DNA of 64,000 bases from contig JBLNEW010000019.1 in assembly GCA_050263095.1 (NCBI GenBank), positions 1-64,000 of the forward strand, given 5' to 3'. Below the pieces are notes generated by a model that was given only the letters and a program-made list of their open reading frames with translations, was not told the origin of the DNA and ran no database searches. Position numbers and translations under genes: made by a program. This DNA comes from FEB-35 sp050263095 (GTDB taxonomy: Bacteria; Desulfobacterota; Deferrimicrobia; Deferrimicrobiales; Deferrimicrobiaceae). Positions within the stretch are counted from its first letter, which is position 1. Each line of letters starts with the position of its first letter. Below, one piece after another: positions 1-7,939 of this stretch.

Positions 1-535
1 AGAAGCTCTCGAAGCCGGGGCGAAGCGAAGGTCCTTCCACGGAGCGGCCGCCTATCGGGTTCGGCCGGTCCAGGACGAAGAAGGCGAGCCTCGCGCTTGC
101 CGCGGCCTCCATGCAGAAAAGCATGGTCGCCTGGTACGTGTAGTAGCGGGCCCCGACATCCTGGATGTCGAAGACAAGAGCGTCGAGCCCGCGCAGCTTC
201 GCATCGTCGGGCCGCAGCGACCCGGCGCCGCTTCCGTACAGCGAGTGGACAGGCACGCCGGTCCGCGTATCGCGCTCTTCCTCCACGGCTGCCATGTACT
301 GGATGTCGCCGCGGACGCCGTGCTCCGGGCCGAAGAGGGCGGAGAGCCGCAATCCCCGCGCCGAAAAAAACAGGTCGGCGGCATGGCGCAGCCGCCGGTC
401 CACCGATGTGGGATTGCATATGAGCCCCACCGCAAGCCCCCGCATGGAGGCGAAGCGATCCTCGACGAGAACGTCGAGGCCCGATGCGACCCTCTTCGTG
501 CGGCTCCCGGCCTTCGGGGCGGCTCCCATAATCAT
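1..535 (-). CDS. DUF1343 (NamZ-type exo-beta-N-acetylmuramidase family) protein, N-terminal part
   Basis: Partial gene running off the left edge; about 178 N-terminal residues are visible. Conserved family motifs are clear: ICNPTSVD near residue 52, ALFGPEHGVRGDIQ, PVHSLYG, then VFDIQDVGARYYTYQ and VLDRPNPIGG near the truncated end. Characterised family members (NamZ) release terminal N-acetylmuramic acid from peptidoglycan fragments and serve cell-wall recycling; function here is inferred from the family. No signal peptide is visible, which is unusual for a family often exported. Start is ATG 535 or ATG 529 (ATG ATT ATG GGA); neither has a strong Shine-Dalgarno sequence. It is transcribed divergently from the mechanosensitive channel gene at 675. 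The C-terminal domain lies outside the window. Confidence 0.85.
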   Translation of the reverse strand, partial: MIMGAAPKAGSRTKRVASGLDVLVEDRFASMRGLAVGLICNPTSVDRRLRHAADLFFSARGLRLSALFGPEHGVRGDIQYMAAVEEERDTRTGVPVHSLYGSGAGSLRPDDAKLRGLDALVFDIQDVGARYYTYQATMLFCMEAAASARLAFFVLDRPNPIGGRSVEGPSLRPGFESF

Positions 536-674
536 AGGAAGATACCACATCCGCCTGCGAAGGTTCCCTGCCGGCGGAAGCCTACGGAAAAAGCCGGGCA
601 TCCAAGTACAAGGGACGGGAGGAAACCAGGTTTCCAGGCGCAATTGCTGCTTAACGGTTCCCGAAAGGATGGCG

Positions 675-1772
675 ATGAAGGAGTTTCTGGAGAGCTTTCA
701 TGATCTTGTCTTGACCGGGATCATCCTTGCGTTGGCGCTGGCGATGGCAATCGCCGCATACGTGGCCGTTTTCGCCCTCGCAAGGGTCGTCGCCCGGCGG
801 ACGGGTAGCGTGTTGGAGGATCTCATCGTCCGGCACGGCCGGAAGCCGGCGCTGGCCTTTTTCCCCCTGCTTTCGATCTTCACGGCAATCCCGTTCATGC
901 CGCTGCCGAAGGAAGTGGCGGCGCCGGCGCAGCACGCCGTAGCCCTCGGGCTCATCGCCTCCGTGGGGTGGATCGCCGCAAGGATAACCGACGCGCTGGT
1001 CGACTTCACCTCTTTCCGCTTCGAGGTGGACGTTAAGGACAACCTGGCGGCCCGAAGGATGCGGACCCGGTTCTTGGTGCTGCGCCGCGTCACGGCGGTC
1101 ATCATCGGATTCGTAACGCTCGCGGTGATGCTCATGACGTTTCCCTCGATCCGCCGCCTCGGGGTCACCATGTTCGCCTCGGCGGGTATAGCGGGGCTCC
1201 TCGTCGGCCTTGCCGCCCGGCCGATGCTCACCAATCTCATCGCGGGCCTGCAAATAGCCTTCACGCAGCCGATCCGGATCGACGACGTGGTGATCGTGGA
1301 GGGGGAGTACGGCAGGATCGAGGAGATCCGCACGACCTACGTGGTTGTCCGGATCTGGGACCAGCGGCGGCTGGTGCTCCCGCTTTCCTACTTCATAGAG
1401 CGGCCGTTTCAGAACTGGACTCGCGTGACCGCCGACATCATGGGAACCGTTTACCTCTACGCGGACTACACGGTTCCGGTCGAAGAGGTGCGGAAGGAGC
1501 TTCTGATGATCCTTGAGTCGTCCGGCCTGTGGGACAGGAAGGCCTGGGGGCTTCAGGTCACGGACGCCACCGAGCGCACGCTCCAGCTTCGTGCGCTGAT
1601 GAGCGCGGCGGATTCCTCGACCGCATGGGACCTGCGCTGCCTCGTGCGTGAGAAGCTGGCCGCCTTCATTGCGGATAACTATCCCCAGTGCCTCCCGTCC
1701 GCCAGGACGGAAGTCCGGGAGTCCCCATCCCGGGCGCTCAAGGGGCGGGAAGAGGGAAGGCGGTCCGCGTAG
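675..1772 (+). CDS. MscS-family mechanosensitive ion channel
   Basis: A 365-residue inner-membrane protein with about five predicted transmembrane helices. The last one (LGVTMFASAGIAGLLVGLAA) is the Gly/Ala-rich pore helix typical of MscS, followed directly by the beta domain (PIRIDDVVIVEGEYGRIEEI) and a cytosolic alpha/beta domain. Such channels open under membrane tension and release osmolytes during hypo-osmotic shock. The frame is open from 165, but the true start is near 669 (ATG GCG ATG). ATG 675 is preferred because AAGGA ends 5 nt upstream of it. The charged C-terminal tail (about 20 residues, Arg/Ser-rich) is not part of the family core. It stands alone between a divergent DUF1343 gene and the thiamine cluster. 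Confidence 0.9.
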   Translation: MKEFLESFHDLVLTGIILALALAMAIAAYVAVFALARVVARRTGSVLEDLIVRHGRKPALAFFPLLSIFTAIPFMPLPKEVAAPAQHAVALGLIASVGWIAARITDALVDFTSFRFEVDVKDNLAARRMRTRFLVLRRVTAVIIGFVTLAVMLMTFPSIRRLGVTMFASAGIAGLLVGLAARPMLTNLIAGLQIAFTQPIRIDDVVIVEGEYGRIEEIRTTYVVVRIWDQRRLVLPLSYFIERPFQNWTRVTADIMGTVYLYADYTVPVEEVRKELLMILESSGLWDRKAWGLQVTDATERTLQLRALMSAADSSTAWDLRCLVREKLAAFIADNYPQCLPSARTEVRESPSRALKGREEGRRSA

Positions 1773-1878
1773 ATCGCGTGACGCGTCGCCGCGGGGTTTT
1801 TCAAGAGCGGCCGGCCGGTCGTGCCTTTGGGGAGAAAGTGGTGGTATCCTACCCCCCAGACACTGACTGGAGGACGGC

Positions 1879-2940
1879 GTGAAACCGCAAATGCCCGTAA
1901 TCGGTAAAGTATCCTCGGAAATATTCGATGAGGTGATTCTTCCGCAGCTGGGATGCAAGCACCCGGAAATCCTGGTCGGTCCGCAGCACGGGGTGGACGT
2001 GGGCGTCGTCGACCTGGGCGGCGGCCAGGTGATGGTGACCACGACCGATCCGATATTCGTGGTCCCCCCTTACGGGTGGGAGCGGTCCGGGTGGTTCGCG
2101 GTCCACATCCTGGCTTCCGACGCTGCCACTTCGGGAATCCGGCCGCGCTACATAACAATGGATCTCAACCTCCCCATGTCGATCGACCGGGACGGATTCG
2201 AAGCCCTGTGGACCGTCATGCACCGTGAGTGCGAGAAGATCGGCATGGCGGTCCTGTCCGGCCACACCGGCCGCTATGAAGGGTGCGAGTATCCCATGAT
2301 AGGCGGCGCCACCGTGATCGGGATCGGGCCAAAGGACCTTTACGTCACCCCCAACATGGCGCGACCGGGGGACGTCGTCATAATCACGAAGGGGGCCGCC
2401 ATCGAGGCGGCCGGGCTGTTCGCCGTAACCTTCCCGCAGCGGGTGGCGCAGCGGTACGGTGAGAAAACGGCGCGGGAGGCCGAGGAGATATTCTGGCAGA
2501 TGTCCGTGGTGGAGGATGCCCTTACCGCGGCGGAAGCGGGCGTGAGGGAAAACGGCGTGACCGCCATGCACGACGCCACCGAGTGCGGCGTGTGGGGCGG
2601 CCTGTTCGAGGTCGCCCAGGCGTCGGGCGTCGGCATGGCTATAGACAAGGAAAAAATCATAGTGCAGGACGCCGTGCGGAAAGTGTGCGACCTGTTCGGC
2701 ATCGACCCTTATTCGTCGATAAGCGAGGGTACGCTCATCATCGCCTGCCGGCCGCACAAGGCGAAGGAAGTGGTCCGTCGTCTCGGCGACAAGGGGATAA
2801 AGGCCGGCATGGCGGGGGAGATAGTGAATCGGGAGAAGGGGATGCGCATTTTCGAAAAAGGAACGTCGACGGAGCTTGTTCACCCCAAGGTGGATCCCTT
2901 CTGGTCCGCCTTCGGGAAAGCGGCGTCGCAGGGTCGGTGA
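1879..2940 (+). CDS. AIR synthase (PurM/HypE-like) family protein, first copy of the thiamine cluster
   Basis: A 353-residue protein of the PurM/ThiL/HypE superfamily (COG0309-like). Superfamily features: a TTTDP-containing strand, LSGHTGRYEG near residue 125 in place of the GGDT/GDTK loop, and the C-terminal domain motif MHDATECGVWGGLFEVAQASG. The usual N-terminal nucleotide-binding GDDAA box is replaced by GVDVGVVD, so ATP use as in ThiL or HypE is doubtful. GTG 1879 is the start, set by GGAGGA four bases upstream. It ends directly against the thiE ATG (TGA then ATG), so it is co-transcribed with thiE-thiD. No hyp or hydrogenase genes are nearby, which argues against HypE. A role in thiamine monophosphate metabolism is inferred from neighbours only. 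Confidence 0.75.
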   Translation: MKPQMPVIGKVSSEIFDEVILPQLGCKHPEILVGPQHGVDVGVVDLGGGQVMVTTTDPIFVVPPYGWERSGWFAVHILASDAATSGIRPRYITMDLNLPMSIDRDGFEALWTVMHRECEKIGMAVLSGHTGRYEGCEYPMIGGATVIGIGPKDLYVTPNMARPGDVVIITKGAAIEAAGLFAVTFPQRVAQRYGEKTAREAEEIFWQMSVVEDALTAAEAGVRENGVTAMHDATECGVWGGLFEVAQASGVGMAIDKEKIIVQDAVRKVCDLFGIDPYSSISEGTLIIACRPHKAKEVVRRLGDKGIKAGMAGEIVNREKGMRIFEKGTSTELVHPKVDPFWSAFGKAASQGR

Positions 2941-3576
2941 ATGGACGGCATCGTCTCTCCCGCCATGTGGCGGCTCTACGTCATAACCGATGAGCGGGTG
3001 GGCCGGGGCCGGTCCCACCTCCAGATCGCGGAAGGGGCGATCCGGGGCGGAGCCGATGCGATACAGCTGCGGGACAAGGAGGCATCCGGCGGGCGACTGT
3101 TCAGCTTGGCGCTGGGACTGCGCAGGCTCACGCGCGAAGCGAGGATCCCCTTCATAGTGAACGACCGCCTGGATGTCGCCATGGCGGTCGGCGCCGACGG
3201 GGTGCATGTGGGGCAGGATGACCTGCCGGCTTCCGTGGCGCGCAGGATCCTGGGGCCCGGCAAGATCCTCGGAGTCTCCGCGGAGACGGTGGAGGAGGCC
3301 CTGGCGGCGCAAAAAGACGGAGCGGACTACCTCGGCGTGGGCCCTGTATTCGAGGCCAGGGGGACCAAGGCGGACGCCGGAGCGCCGCTGGGCCTCGAAC
3401 TCATCGCGCGGATCCGAAAAGGATGCGGCCTTCCCATCGTCGCGATCGGAGGGATAAACGCCGAAAACGCGCGGAGCGTGAGGGAAGCCGGAGCGGATGC
3501 GGTTGCAGTGATTTCCGCAATCGCGTCTGCCGACGATATCTCCCGGGCGGCGATGCATCTGAAGCTTAAGCTTTAG
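2941..3576 (+). CDS. thiE: Thiamine phosphate synthase
   Basis: A 211-residue TIM-barrel enzyme that joins HMP pyrophosphate to thiazole phosphate to give thiamine phosphate in the cytoplasm. Family motifs in order: RLYVITDE, GADAIQLRDKEA, FIVNDRLDVAMAVGADGVHVGQDDLP (diphosphate-binding region), GVSAETVEEA, YLGVGPVFEARGTKAD, and VAIGGINAENA. Length matches the family. The ATG directly follows the stop of the upstream gene; an in-frame ATG at 2965 (MWRLYVITDE) is an alternative start. A thiD gene follows 23 bases later, giving the standard condensation and kinase pair. No thiC, thiG or TPP riboswitch is visible in the window. Confidence 0.95.
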   Translation: MDGIVSPAMWRLYVITDERVGRGRSHLQIAEGAIRGGADAIQLRDKEASGGRLFSLALGLRRLTREARIPFIVNDRLDVAMAVGADGVHVGQDDLPASVARRILGPGKILGVSAETVEEALAAQKDGADYLGVGPVFEARGTKADAGAPLGLELIARIRKGCGLPIVAIGGINAENARSVREAGADAVAVISAIASADDISRAAMHLKLKL

Positions 3577-3599
3577 CGCCGCGAACAAGGAGGCAAGAA

Positions 3600-4397
3600 T
3601 TGAAGAAGGCGCTTGCCATCGCCGGCTCAGACAGCGGGGGAGGCGCCGGCATCCAGGCGGACCTTAAGACCTTCATGGCGTTCGGGGTATTCGGGATGTC
3701 CGCCGTCACCGCCCTTACGGCCCAGAATACGGTGGGAGTGCAGGGGATTTTCGACATCCCGCCGGAATTCGTCCGGGAGCAGATCCGAAGCGTTATGACC
3801 GACATCGGCGCCGATGCCGCCAAGACGGGAATGCTGTCCAACGCCGCCGTAGTGCGGACGGTGGCCGAATCGGTCCGCGAATTCCGCATCCCGAACCTTG
3901 TGGTCGACCCCGTTATGGTCGCCAAGAGCGGCGATCCGCTGCTGGCGCCGGAGGCCCGCCTGGCGGTCCGAGGCGAGCTGCTGCCGCTGGCCGTCGTCGT
4001 TACCCCCAACCTCTTCGAGGCGGAAGCGCTCCTCGAACGGAAGATCGAGGGTCTGGACGCCATGAAGAAGGCCGCCAGGGAGCTGCAAACCTTCGGAAGC
4101 GACTGGGTGGTCTTGAAGGGAGGGCGCGTGGACATCGACGGGCAGGCGATCGACGTTCTCTGCGGGGATGGAGAGCTGATACTCCTGCGGTCGCCCTGGT
4201 CGGCATCCGGGAATACGCACGGCACCGGCTGCACCTTCGCCTCCGCCATCGCAGCCGGCCTGGCCAAGGGGCTGGCCCCGCCCAAGGCCGCACAAAGGGC
4301 GAAAAAGTACGTAACCGAGGCCATCAAAAGCGGGCCGTCGTTGGGAAGCGGCCGCGGCCCCGCGAACCACCTGGCCGGCGTGCGCGCCAAATGGTAA
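3600..4397 (+). CDS. thiD: Hydroxymethylpyrimidine / phosphomethylpyrimidine kinase
   Basis: A 265-residue ribokinase-fold kinase that phosphorylates HMP and HMP-phosphate to supply ThiE. Seen: IAGSDSGGGAGIQADLKTF at the N-terminus (substrate pocket), DPVMVAKSG near residue 103, VTPNLFEAEALL, LKGGR, and the anion-hole/catalytic motif GTGCTFASAIAAGLAKG near residue 207. The start is TTG 3600: AAGGAGG lies six bases upstream and no ATG fits. The stop overlaps the first codons of the next gene (ATG 4391), indicating translational coupling. Confidence 0.95.
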   Translation: MKKALAIAGSDSGGGAGIQADLKTFMAFGVFGMSAVTALTAQNTVGVQGIFDIPPEFVREQIRSVMTDIGADAAKTGMLSNAAVVRTVAESVREFRIPNLVVDPVMVAKSGDPLLAPEARLAVRGELLPLAVVVTPNLFEAEALLERKIEGLDAMKKAARELQTFGSDWVVLKGGRVDIDGQAIDVLCGDGELILLRSPWSASGNTHGTGCTFASAIAAGLAKGLAPPKAAQRAKKYVTEAIKSGPSLGSGRGPANHLAGVRAKW

Positions 4398-5455
4398 CGG
4401 GACGGCCTTCCGCTATGCGTCAGGCCGTGCGCGGGAAAATCCTGAATATCCCCCCCGGAAAGCTGCCCGTCGAGATTCTGGAAAGGATGCTTGCGAAGTA
4501 CACGTCGTCGATCAATGGAGTAGCGGTCGGCGCTTCGATCGGAGAGGACGCCGCGGCGATCGATATGGGGGATACCTGCCTGCTGGCAAAGACCGATCCG
4601 ATCACGTTCGTTGCCGAGGACATCGGGACCTATACGATCTTCGTCAACGCGAACGACATCGCGACGATGGGCGGAATTCCGAGGTGGTTCCTCGCGGTCA
4701 TCCTCCTCCCCGAAAAAGGGACGACCTCCCGGCTCGTGGAAAAAATATTCCGTCAACTTTCCTCGGCCTGTAAAAAAACAGGCGTGGCCTTCTGCGGCGG
4801 GCACACGGAAATCACCGTAGGCATCGATCGGCCTGTCGTCATCGGCACGATGCTGGGCGAGGTCGAGAAGAGCCTGCTCATCGCCACGGCGGGGGCGCGG
4901 GCGGGGGACGACATAATCCTTACCAAGGCGATCGCGATCGAAGGAACTTCGATACTCGCCAGGGAAAGAGGCAAGGAGATCGCCGGCGCGTTCGGAGCGG
5001 GCGTCCTGCGCGCATGCAGGAAACTCGCGGACGACCCCGGGATCGGGATCTTGAGGGAGGCCGGCATCGCCGTGCGCAACGGCAGGGTCCATTCCATGCA
5101 CGATCCCACGGAAGGAGGACTGGCGAACGCCCTCTACGAGGTGGCGGCGGCTGCGGACGTGGGATTGGTTGTGGACAGCGGGCGGATCCCGGTCCTTAAG
5201 GAGTGCAGAATGCTGTGCAGGCACTTCGGCCTGGATCCCATGGGCCTGATCGCTTCCGGCAGCCTCCTGATCATGGTCGACCCGGGCGACAGCGGGAAGG
5301 TGATCCGGGCCATCGAAGATGCAGGCGTGCCCGCGGCGAAAATAGGAAAAATCGTGCCGAAGTCGGCAGGGGTCAAGATACGCGACAGGGGCAGGATACG
5401 TGATCTTCCGAGGTTCGACCGGGACGAGATGGCAAGGATCCTGGAGAGAGGCTGA
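4391..5455 (+). CDS. AIR synthase (PurM/HypE-like) family protein, second copy of the thiamine cluster
   Basis: A 354-residue PurM/ThiL/HypE superfamily protein. Unlike the copy at 1879 it keeps a near-canonical nucleotide-binding box (SIGEDAAAID near residue 54), the NANDIATMGGIPRWF helix that corresponds to NxxDxAAMGxxP of ThiL and HypE, FCGGHTEIT in place of GGDT, and MHDPTEGGLANALYEVA in the C-terminal domain. ThiL, the kinase that turns thiamine phosphate into TPP, belongs to this superfamily and its gene is expected here, so this protein is the better candidate for a ThiL-like role, though overall it looks closer to HypE-type proteins. The start overlaps the thiD end by 7 bases; ATG 4415 is an alternative. 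Confidence 0.75.
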   Translation: MVTGRPSAMRQAVRGKILNIPPGKLPVEILERMLAKYTSSINGVAVGASIGEDAAAIDMGDTCLLAKTDPITFVAEDIGTYTIFVNANDIATMGGIPRWFLAVILLPEKGTTSRLVEKIFRQLSSACKKTGVAFCGGHTEITVGIDRPVVIGTMLGEVEKSLLIATAGARAGDDIILTKAIAIEGTSILARERGKEIAGAFGAGVLRACRKLADDPGIGILREAGIAVRNGRVHSMHDPTEGGLANALYEVAAAADVGLVVDSGRIPVLKECRMLCRHFGLDPMGLIASGSLLIMVDPGDSGKVIRAIEDAGVPAAKIGKIVPKSAGVKIRDRGRIRDLPRFDRDEMARILERG

Positions 5456-5459
5456 AGCC

Positions 5460-5933
5460 ATGTCGACGCCGCCGTCAAAAGGATCGCCGCACCGGGAGCC
5501 TATACAGGTCGGGGCCGCGGCTGCGGGCGACCTTCCCTTCGTCCGGGAACTTCTCGAGGAATGCGGGCTTCCGCTCGAAGGAGTGGACCTCCATTTCGGC
5601 CATTTCTTCGTGGCGAGGCGTGGAACGAATCGCTTGGGCTGCATCGGGATGGAACTCTACGGGGAGGAGATTCTCCTGCGTTCCCTGGCGGTGGTCCGCG
5701 CGCACCGCAACCGGGGGATCGGCGCCGAGCTTCTGCGAACCGTTATCGGCGAGGCGAAACGGGCGGGCGGCGCCAGGGCCTGGGGGCTTACGATGACCGG
5801 CCGGAGAAACCTGTTCGCGCGGTTCAGGTTCCGTGTGACGCCCCGTGACGCCGCACCTGCCGCGTTGTCCCGCTCGCTGCAGTTCCAGGGGGCTTGCCCC
5901 GAGTCCGCCGTCCTGATAGTCCGCACGCTGTGA
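5460..5933 (+). CDS. GNAT acetyltransferase, ArsN2-like
   Basis: A 157-residue GNAT-fold protein. Motif A is clear (SLAVVRAHRNRGIGAELLRTV), giving acetyl-CoA binding. The pattern LLEECGLPLEGVD at the N-terminus, LRSLAV in the centre and the C-terminal ending FQGACPESAVLIVRTL closely resemble ArsN2-type acetyltransferases, described in arsenic resistance operons. The substrate here is unknown and no ars genes are in the window. The start ATG 5460 has GAGAGG upstream and lies four bases after the preceding stop, so the gene is the last of the thiamine-cluster operon. It converges on the Omp85-type gene, leaving 48 bases between the stops. Confidence 0.8.
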   Translation: MSTPPSKGSPHREPIQVGAAAAGDLPFVRELLEECGLPLEGVDLHFGHFFVARRGTNRLGCIGMELYGEEILLRSLAVVRAHRNRGIGAELLRTVIGEAKRAGGARAWGLTMTGRRNLFARFRFRVTPRDAAPAALSRSLQFQGACPESAVLIVRTL

Positions 5934-5981
5934 CGCCAGGCGGATGGCCGATCCGATGCGGCCGATACGCCGGTTCCCGAT

Positions 5982-7649
5982 TCAGAAGCTCTGCTTCGTC
6001 ACCACCAGCAGTTGCGCCCGGGCGATCGACGGATCTCCGTCGAGGGGGAACGCGATGTCGATGTGGATGACGTTTCCGAGTCCCGATCTCGCGTTGCCGA
6101 TCCGAAGGCCGGCGCCGATGTCTCGCAGGAGCCCCGTGTCGGGCACGCCCCTGAAATCGCCGCCCCAGGCCTTGCCCATGTCGAAGAATATCGCTCCTCC
6201 CAGGCGGAAAAGCCGGAAGGGGAACCACGGCGTGTAGAACCGCTGTTCGAGGGTAAGCAGGAACCTCCTGTCCCCGGGCTGGTACAGCGCCGGGTACCCG
6301 CGAAGCCCGTTGTCGCCGCCCAGGAGAAGCTGGCGGTCGTCGTCGGGGCGGATCGCCTTGTTGCCCGAAACCAGCGCGAAGAAGAGCCATTTTTCGCCGA
6401 GGCGCAGATACAGCCGTGAAGCGCCTCCTGCGACCGTATTCCGTACCGTGCCGCTTTCGACCCTTCCGTCGGCGGCGGCGTTAAACGTAAAGATCCATCG
6501 CCTGTCCGACTCGATCCCCTTGCCGAGGGAGGCGGTAAAAACAAGCGCGTCACGGTCGGAGCCGAAGCTTTGGCTTGCGTAACCCGCTGTCGCTCCGAGC
6601 CGCGTCCCAAGGAAAAAGTCCTCGGTCCGCTCGATCTGGTCCCGGTTCTTCGCCTCCTCGAACCTGTCCTCCAGGAATTCGAAGCCGATCCACGGATAGG
6701 TGAGGAGCCGGTCCCCCGGGACCGCCGTTGTTCCGGTCCGTTCAGGCGCTACCGAGAACCGGGTTTCGTCCTTCGTCGCGCCGACGGTCCACCGCCTGAC
6801 CCATCCGTGCCTCAAGCCCCCCGACCAGCCGCCGAAGAACCGGAGGAACTTTACCCGCGTGAGGAACGGACCGGCAATGGCGCCGCGGGCCGCCAGGGTA
6901 TCGACGCGCTCGTCGTCGATGTGCGAGCCGCCCGCGGTCCAGTGCGAATCGAGGGAATAAAAAGGGCGCTCGACCCGGATGCTGCGCTTCCGGCCGTCGT
7001 CGCTTTCCGAGAGCAGCAGGGCGGTCCTCCACCAGGTCCCGAACAGGTGTTCATCTTCGAATTCCATGCTGTTCGTATCGCGCTCCGGGGTCGAGGATCT
7101 TTCGAAGCTGATCCGCGAACCCCGGCCGAGGAAGTTCGTTTCCTCGAAATCGACGCTCGTCGTGTTCCTGCCTCCCTTGCGCTCGAACGAAAATCCCGGC
7201 CGAAGAGTCCACACGTCCCGCGTCACGACCTCGATGTCGACGCGCCCGTCTCGATAGGCCACGGGCCTTATCCGCGCGTCGTAAAAATACCTGTTCGACC
7301 GCAGTATCCGCGCCGATTCGTCCAGGATTCGCCTGTTGTATGGATCTCCGGTCTTGAACAGGAGCTGGTTTGCGACCGTCGACCGCCGGGTCCGCAAGTG
7401 GAGGCGGTTCGCGAGACGGAAGAGCCGGTTGTCCTCCCGGGGGTCGGCGATGTCGAAGATGTTTTCCGTGCGGAAAAGGATGTCCCCAATGGTGGCCCCG
7501 CGGGAGAGGAGCTCCTCGTCCGAAGGGACCTGGTCGTCGGCGCCGAGCGCCTGCGCGGGTGCGGCGGACAGCATGAAAAGCGCGGAAAATACCAGGAAGA
7601 TCGCCCGGGTGCCGGGAGCAGGCAGGAAATGGATGTCGGATTTGCGCAT
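5982..7649 (-). CDS. Omp85/BamA-TamA superfamily outer-membrane protein
   Basis: A 555-residue protein with a signal peptide (about residues 1-35, ending near AQA). A single recognisable POTRA-like segment lies around residues 90-150 (LLFKTGDPYNRRILDESARI, then VDIEVVTRDVW). A long stretch rich in alternating aromatic/polar beta strands follows, with the Omp85 barrel motif LLGGDNGLRGYP near residue 440 and a terminal Phe, the usual outer-membrane insertion signal. Members assemble or translocate proteins or lipids at the outer membrane. It is shorter than BamA, which carries five POTRA domains, and no bam gene is adjacent. A palindrome with a TATACT -10-like core lies 37-51 bases upstream of the ATG. 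Confidence 0.8.
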   Translation of the reverse strand: MRKSDIHFLPAPGTRAIFLVFSALFMLSAAPAQALGADDQVPSDEELLSRGATIGDILFRTENIFDIADPREDNRLFRLANRLHLRTRRSTVANQLLFKTGDPYNRRILDESARILRSNRYFYDARIRPVAYRDGRVDIEVVTRDVWTLRPGFSFERKGGRNTTSVDFEETNFLGRGSRISFERSSTPERDTNSMEFEDEHLFGTWWRTALLLSESDDGRKRSIRVERPFYSLDSHWTAGGSHIDDERVDTLAARGAIAGPFLTRVKFLRFFGGWSGGLRHGWVRRWTVGATKDETRFSVAPERTGTTAVPGDRLLTYPWIGFEFLEDRFEEAKNRDQIERTEDFFLGTRLGATAGYASQSFGSDRDALVFTASLGKGIESDRRWIFTFNAAADGRVESGTVRNTVAGGASRLYLRLGEKWLFFALVSGNKAIRPDDDRQLLLGGDNGLRGYPALYQPGDRRFLLTLEQRFYTPWFPFRLFRLGGAIFFDMGKAWGGDFRGVPDTGLLRDIGAGLRIGNARSGLGNVIHIDIAFPLDGDPSIARAQLLVVTKQSF

Positions 7650-7685
7650 GTCCGGTTGATTATTCCCGCGGTTGCTTGTAATCTG

Positions 7686-7700
7686 TGTATACAGTATACA
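7686..7700. promoter_or_regulatory. 15-bp palindrome TGTATACAGTATACA (copy 1)
   Basis: A perfect inverted repeat around a single central base, TGTATAC-A-GTATACA. It sits between the divergent Omp85 gene (ATG 7649) and the DUF4139 gene (ATG 7940). Read on the minus strand it contains TATACT, a plausible -10 box that would place the transcript start about 37 bases before the Omp85 ATG. The identical 15-mer, with the same preceding G, recurs at 46032-46046 upstream of another minus-strand envelope gene. Operator function is inferred from symmetry and recurrence. Confidence 0.55.
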
Positions 7701-7939
7701 GTTTATCCCTGGTCAGCCGATCGATCCAACCGCCGACACGCCGTTAACTGGAAGGCAGCCGTTCCGTTTCATCGGTCCGGGGGGCCTTTCGATGATTATC
7801 CCTCTTCCATGAATTCCATGGTCGAATAATGCGCCTTCAACGAGCTTCGCCCGCATTCGAATGGAACCGGTTGGGCGCTTGCGTGGTCCATCACCGGTAA
7901 GAGGCGATTGATCGACCATGCGAAGCGGGAGGGCAGGAC

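Noticed and set aside
165..674. N-terminal extension of the MscS gene
   Set aside because: The extension overlaps the divergent DUF1343 gene and is Arg/Ser-rich; MscS homology begins near 675, where a ribosome site is seen.
1773..1878. Possible TPP riboswitch ahead of the thiamine cluster
   Set aside because: The conserved CUGAGA and ACC..GAUC..GGGUAAUGCC elements are absent from the 106-base leader.
1879..2940. HypE hydrogenase-maturation protein
   Set aside because: No hyp or hydrogenase genes are near and the C-terminal HypE PRIC-type Cys is not seen; a general superfamily name is safer.
3566..5644. 692-codon minus-strand open frame opposite thiD and its neighbour
   Set aside because: Antisense to thiD and the HypE/PurM-like gene, no motif, skewed composition.
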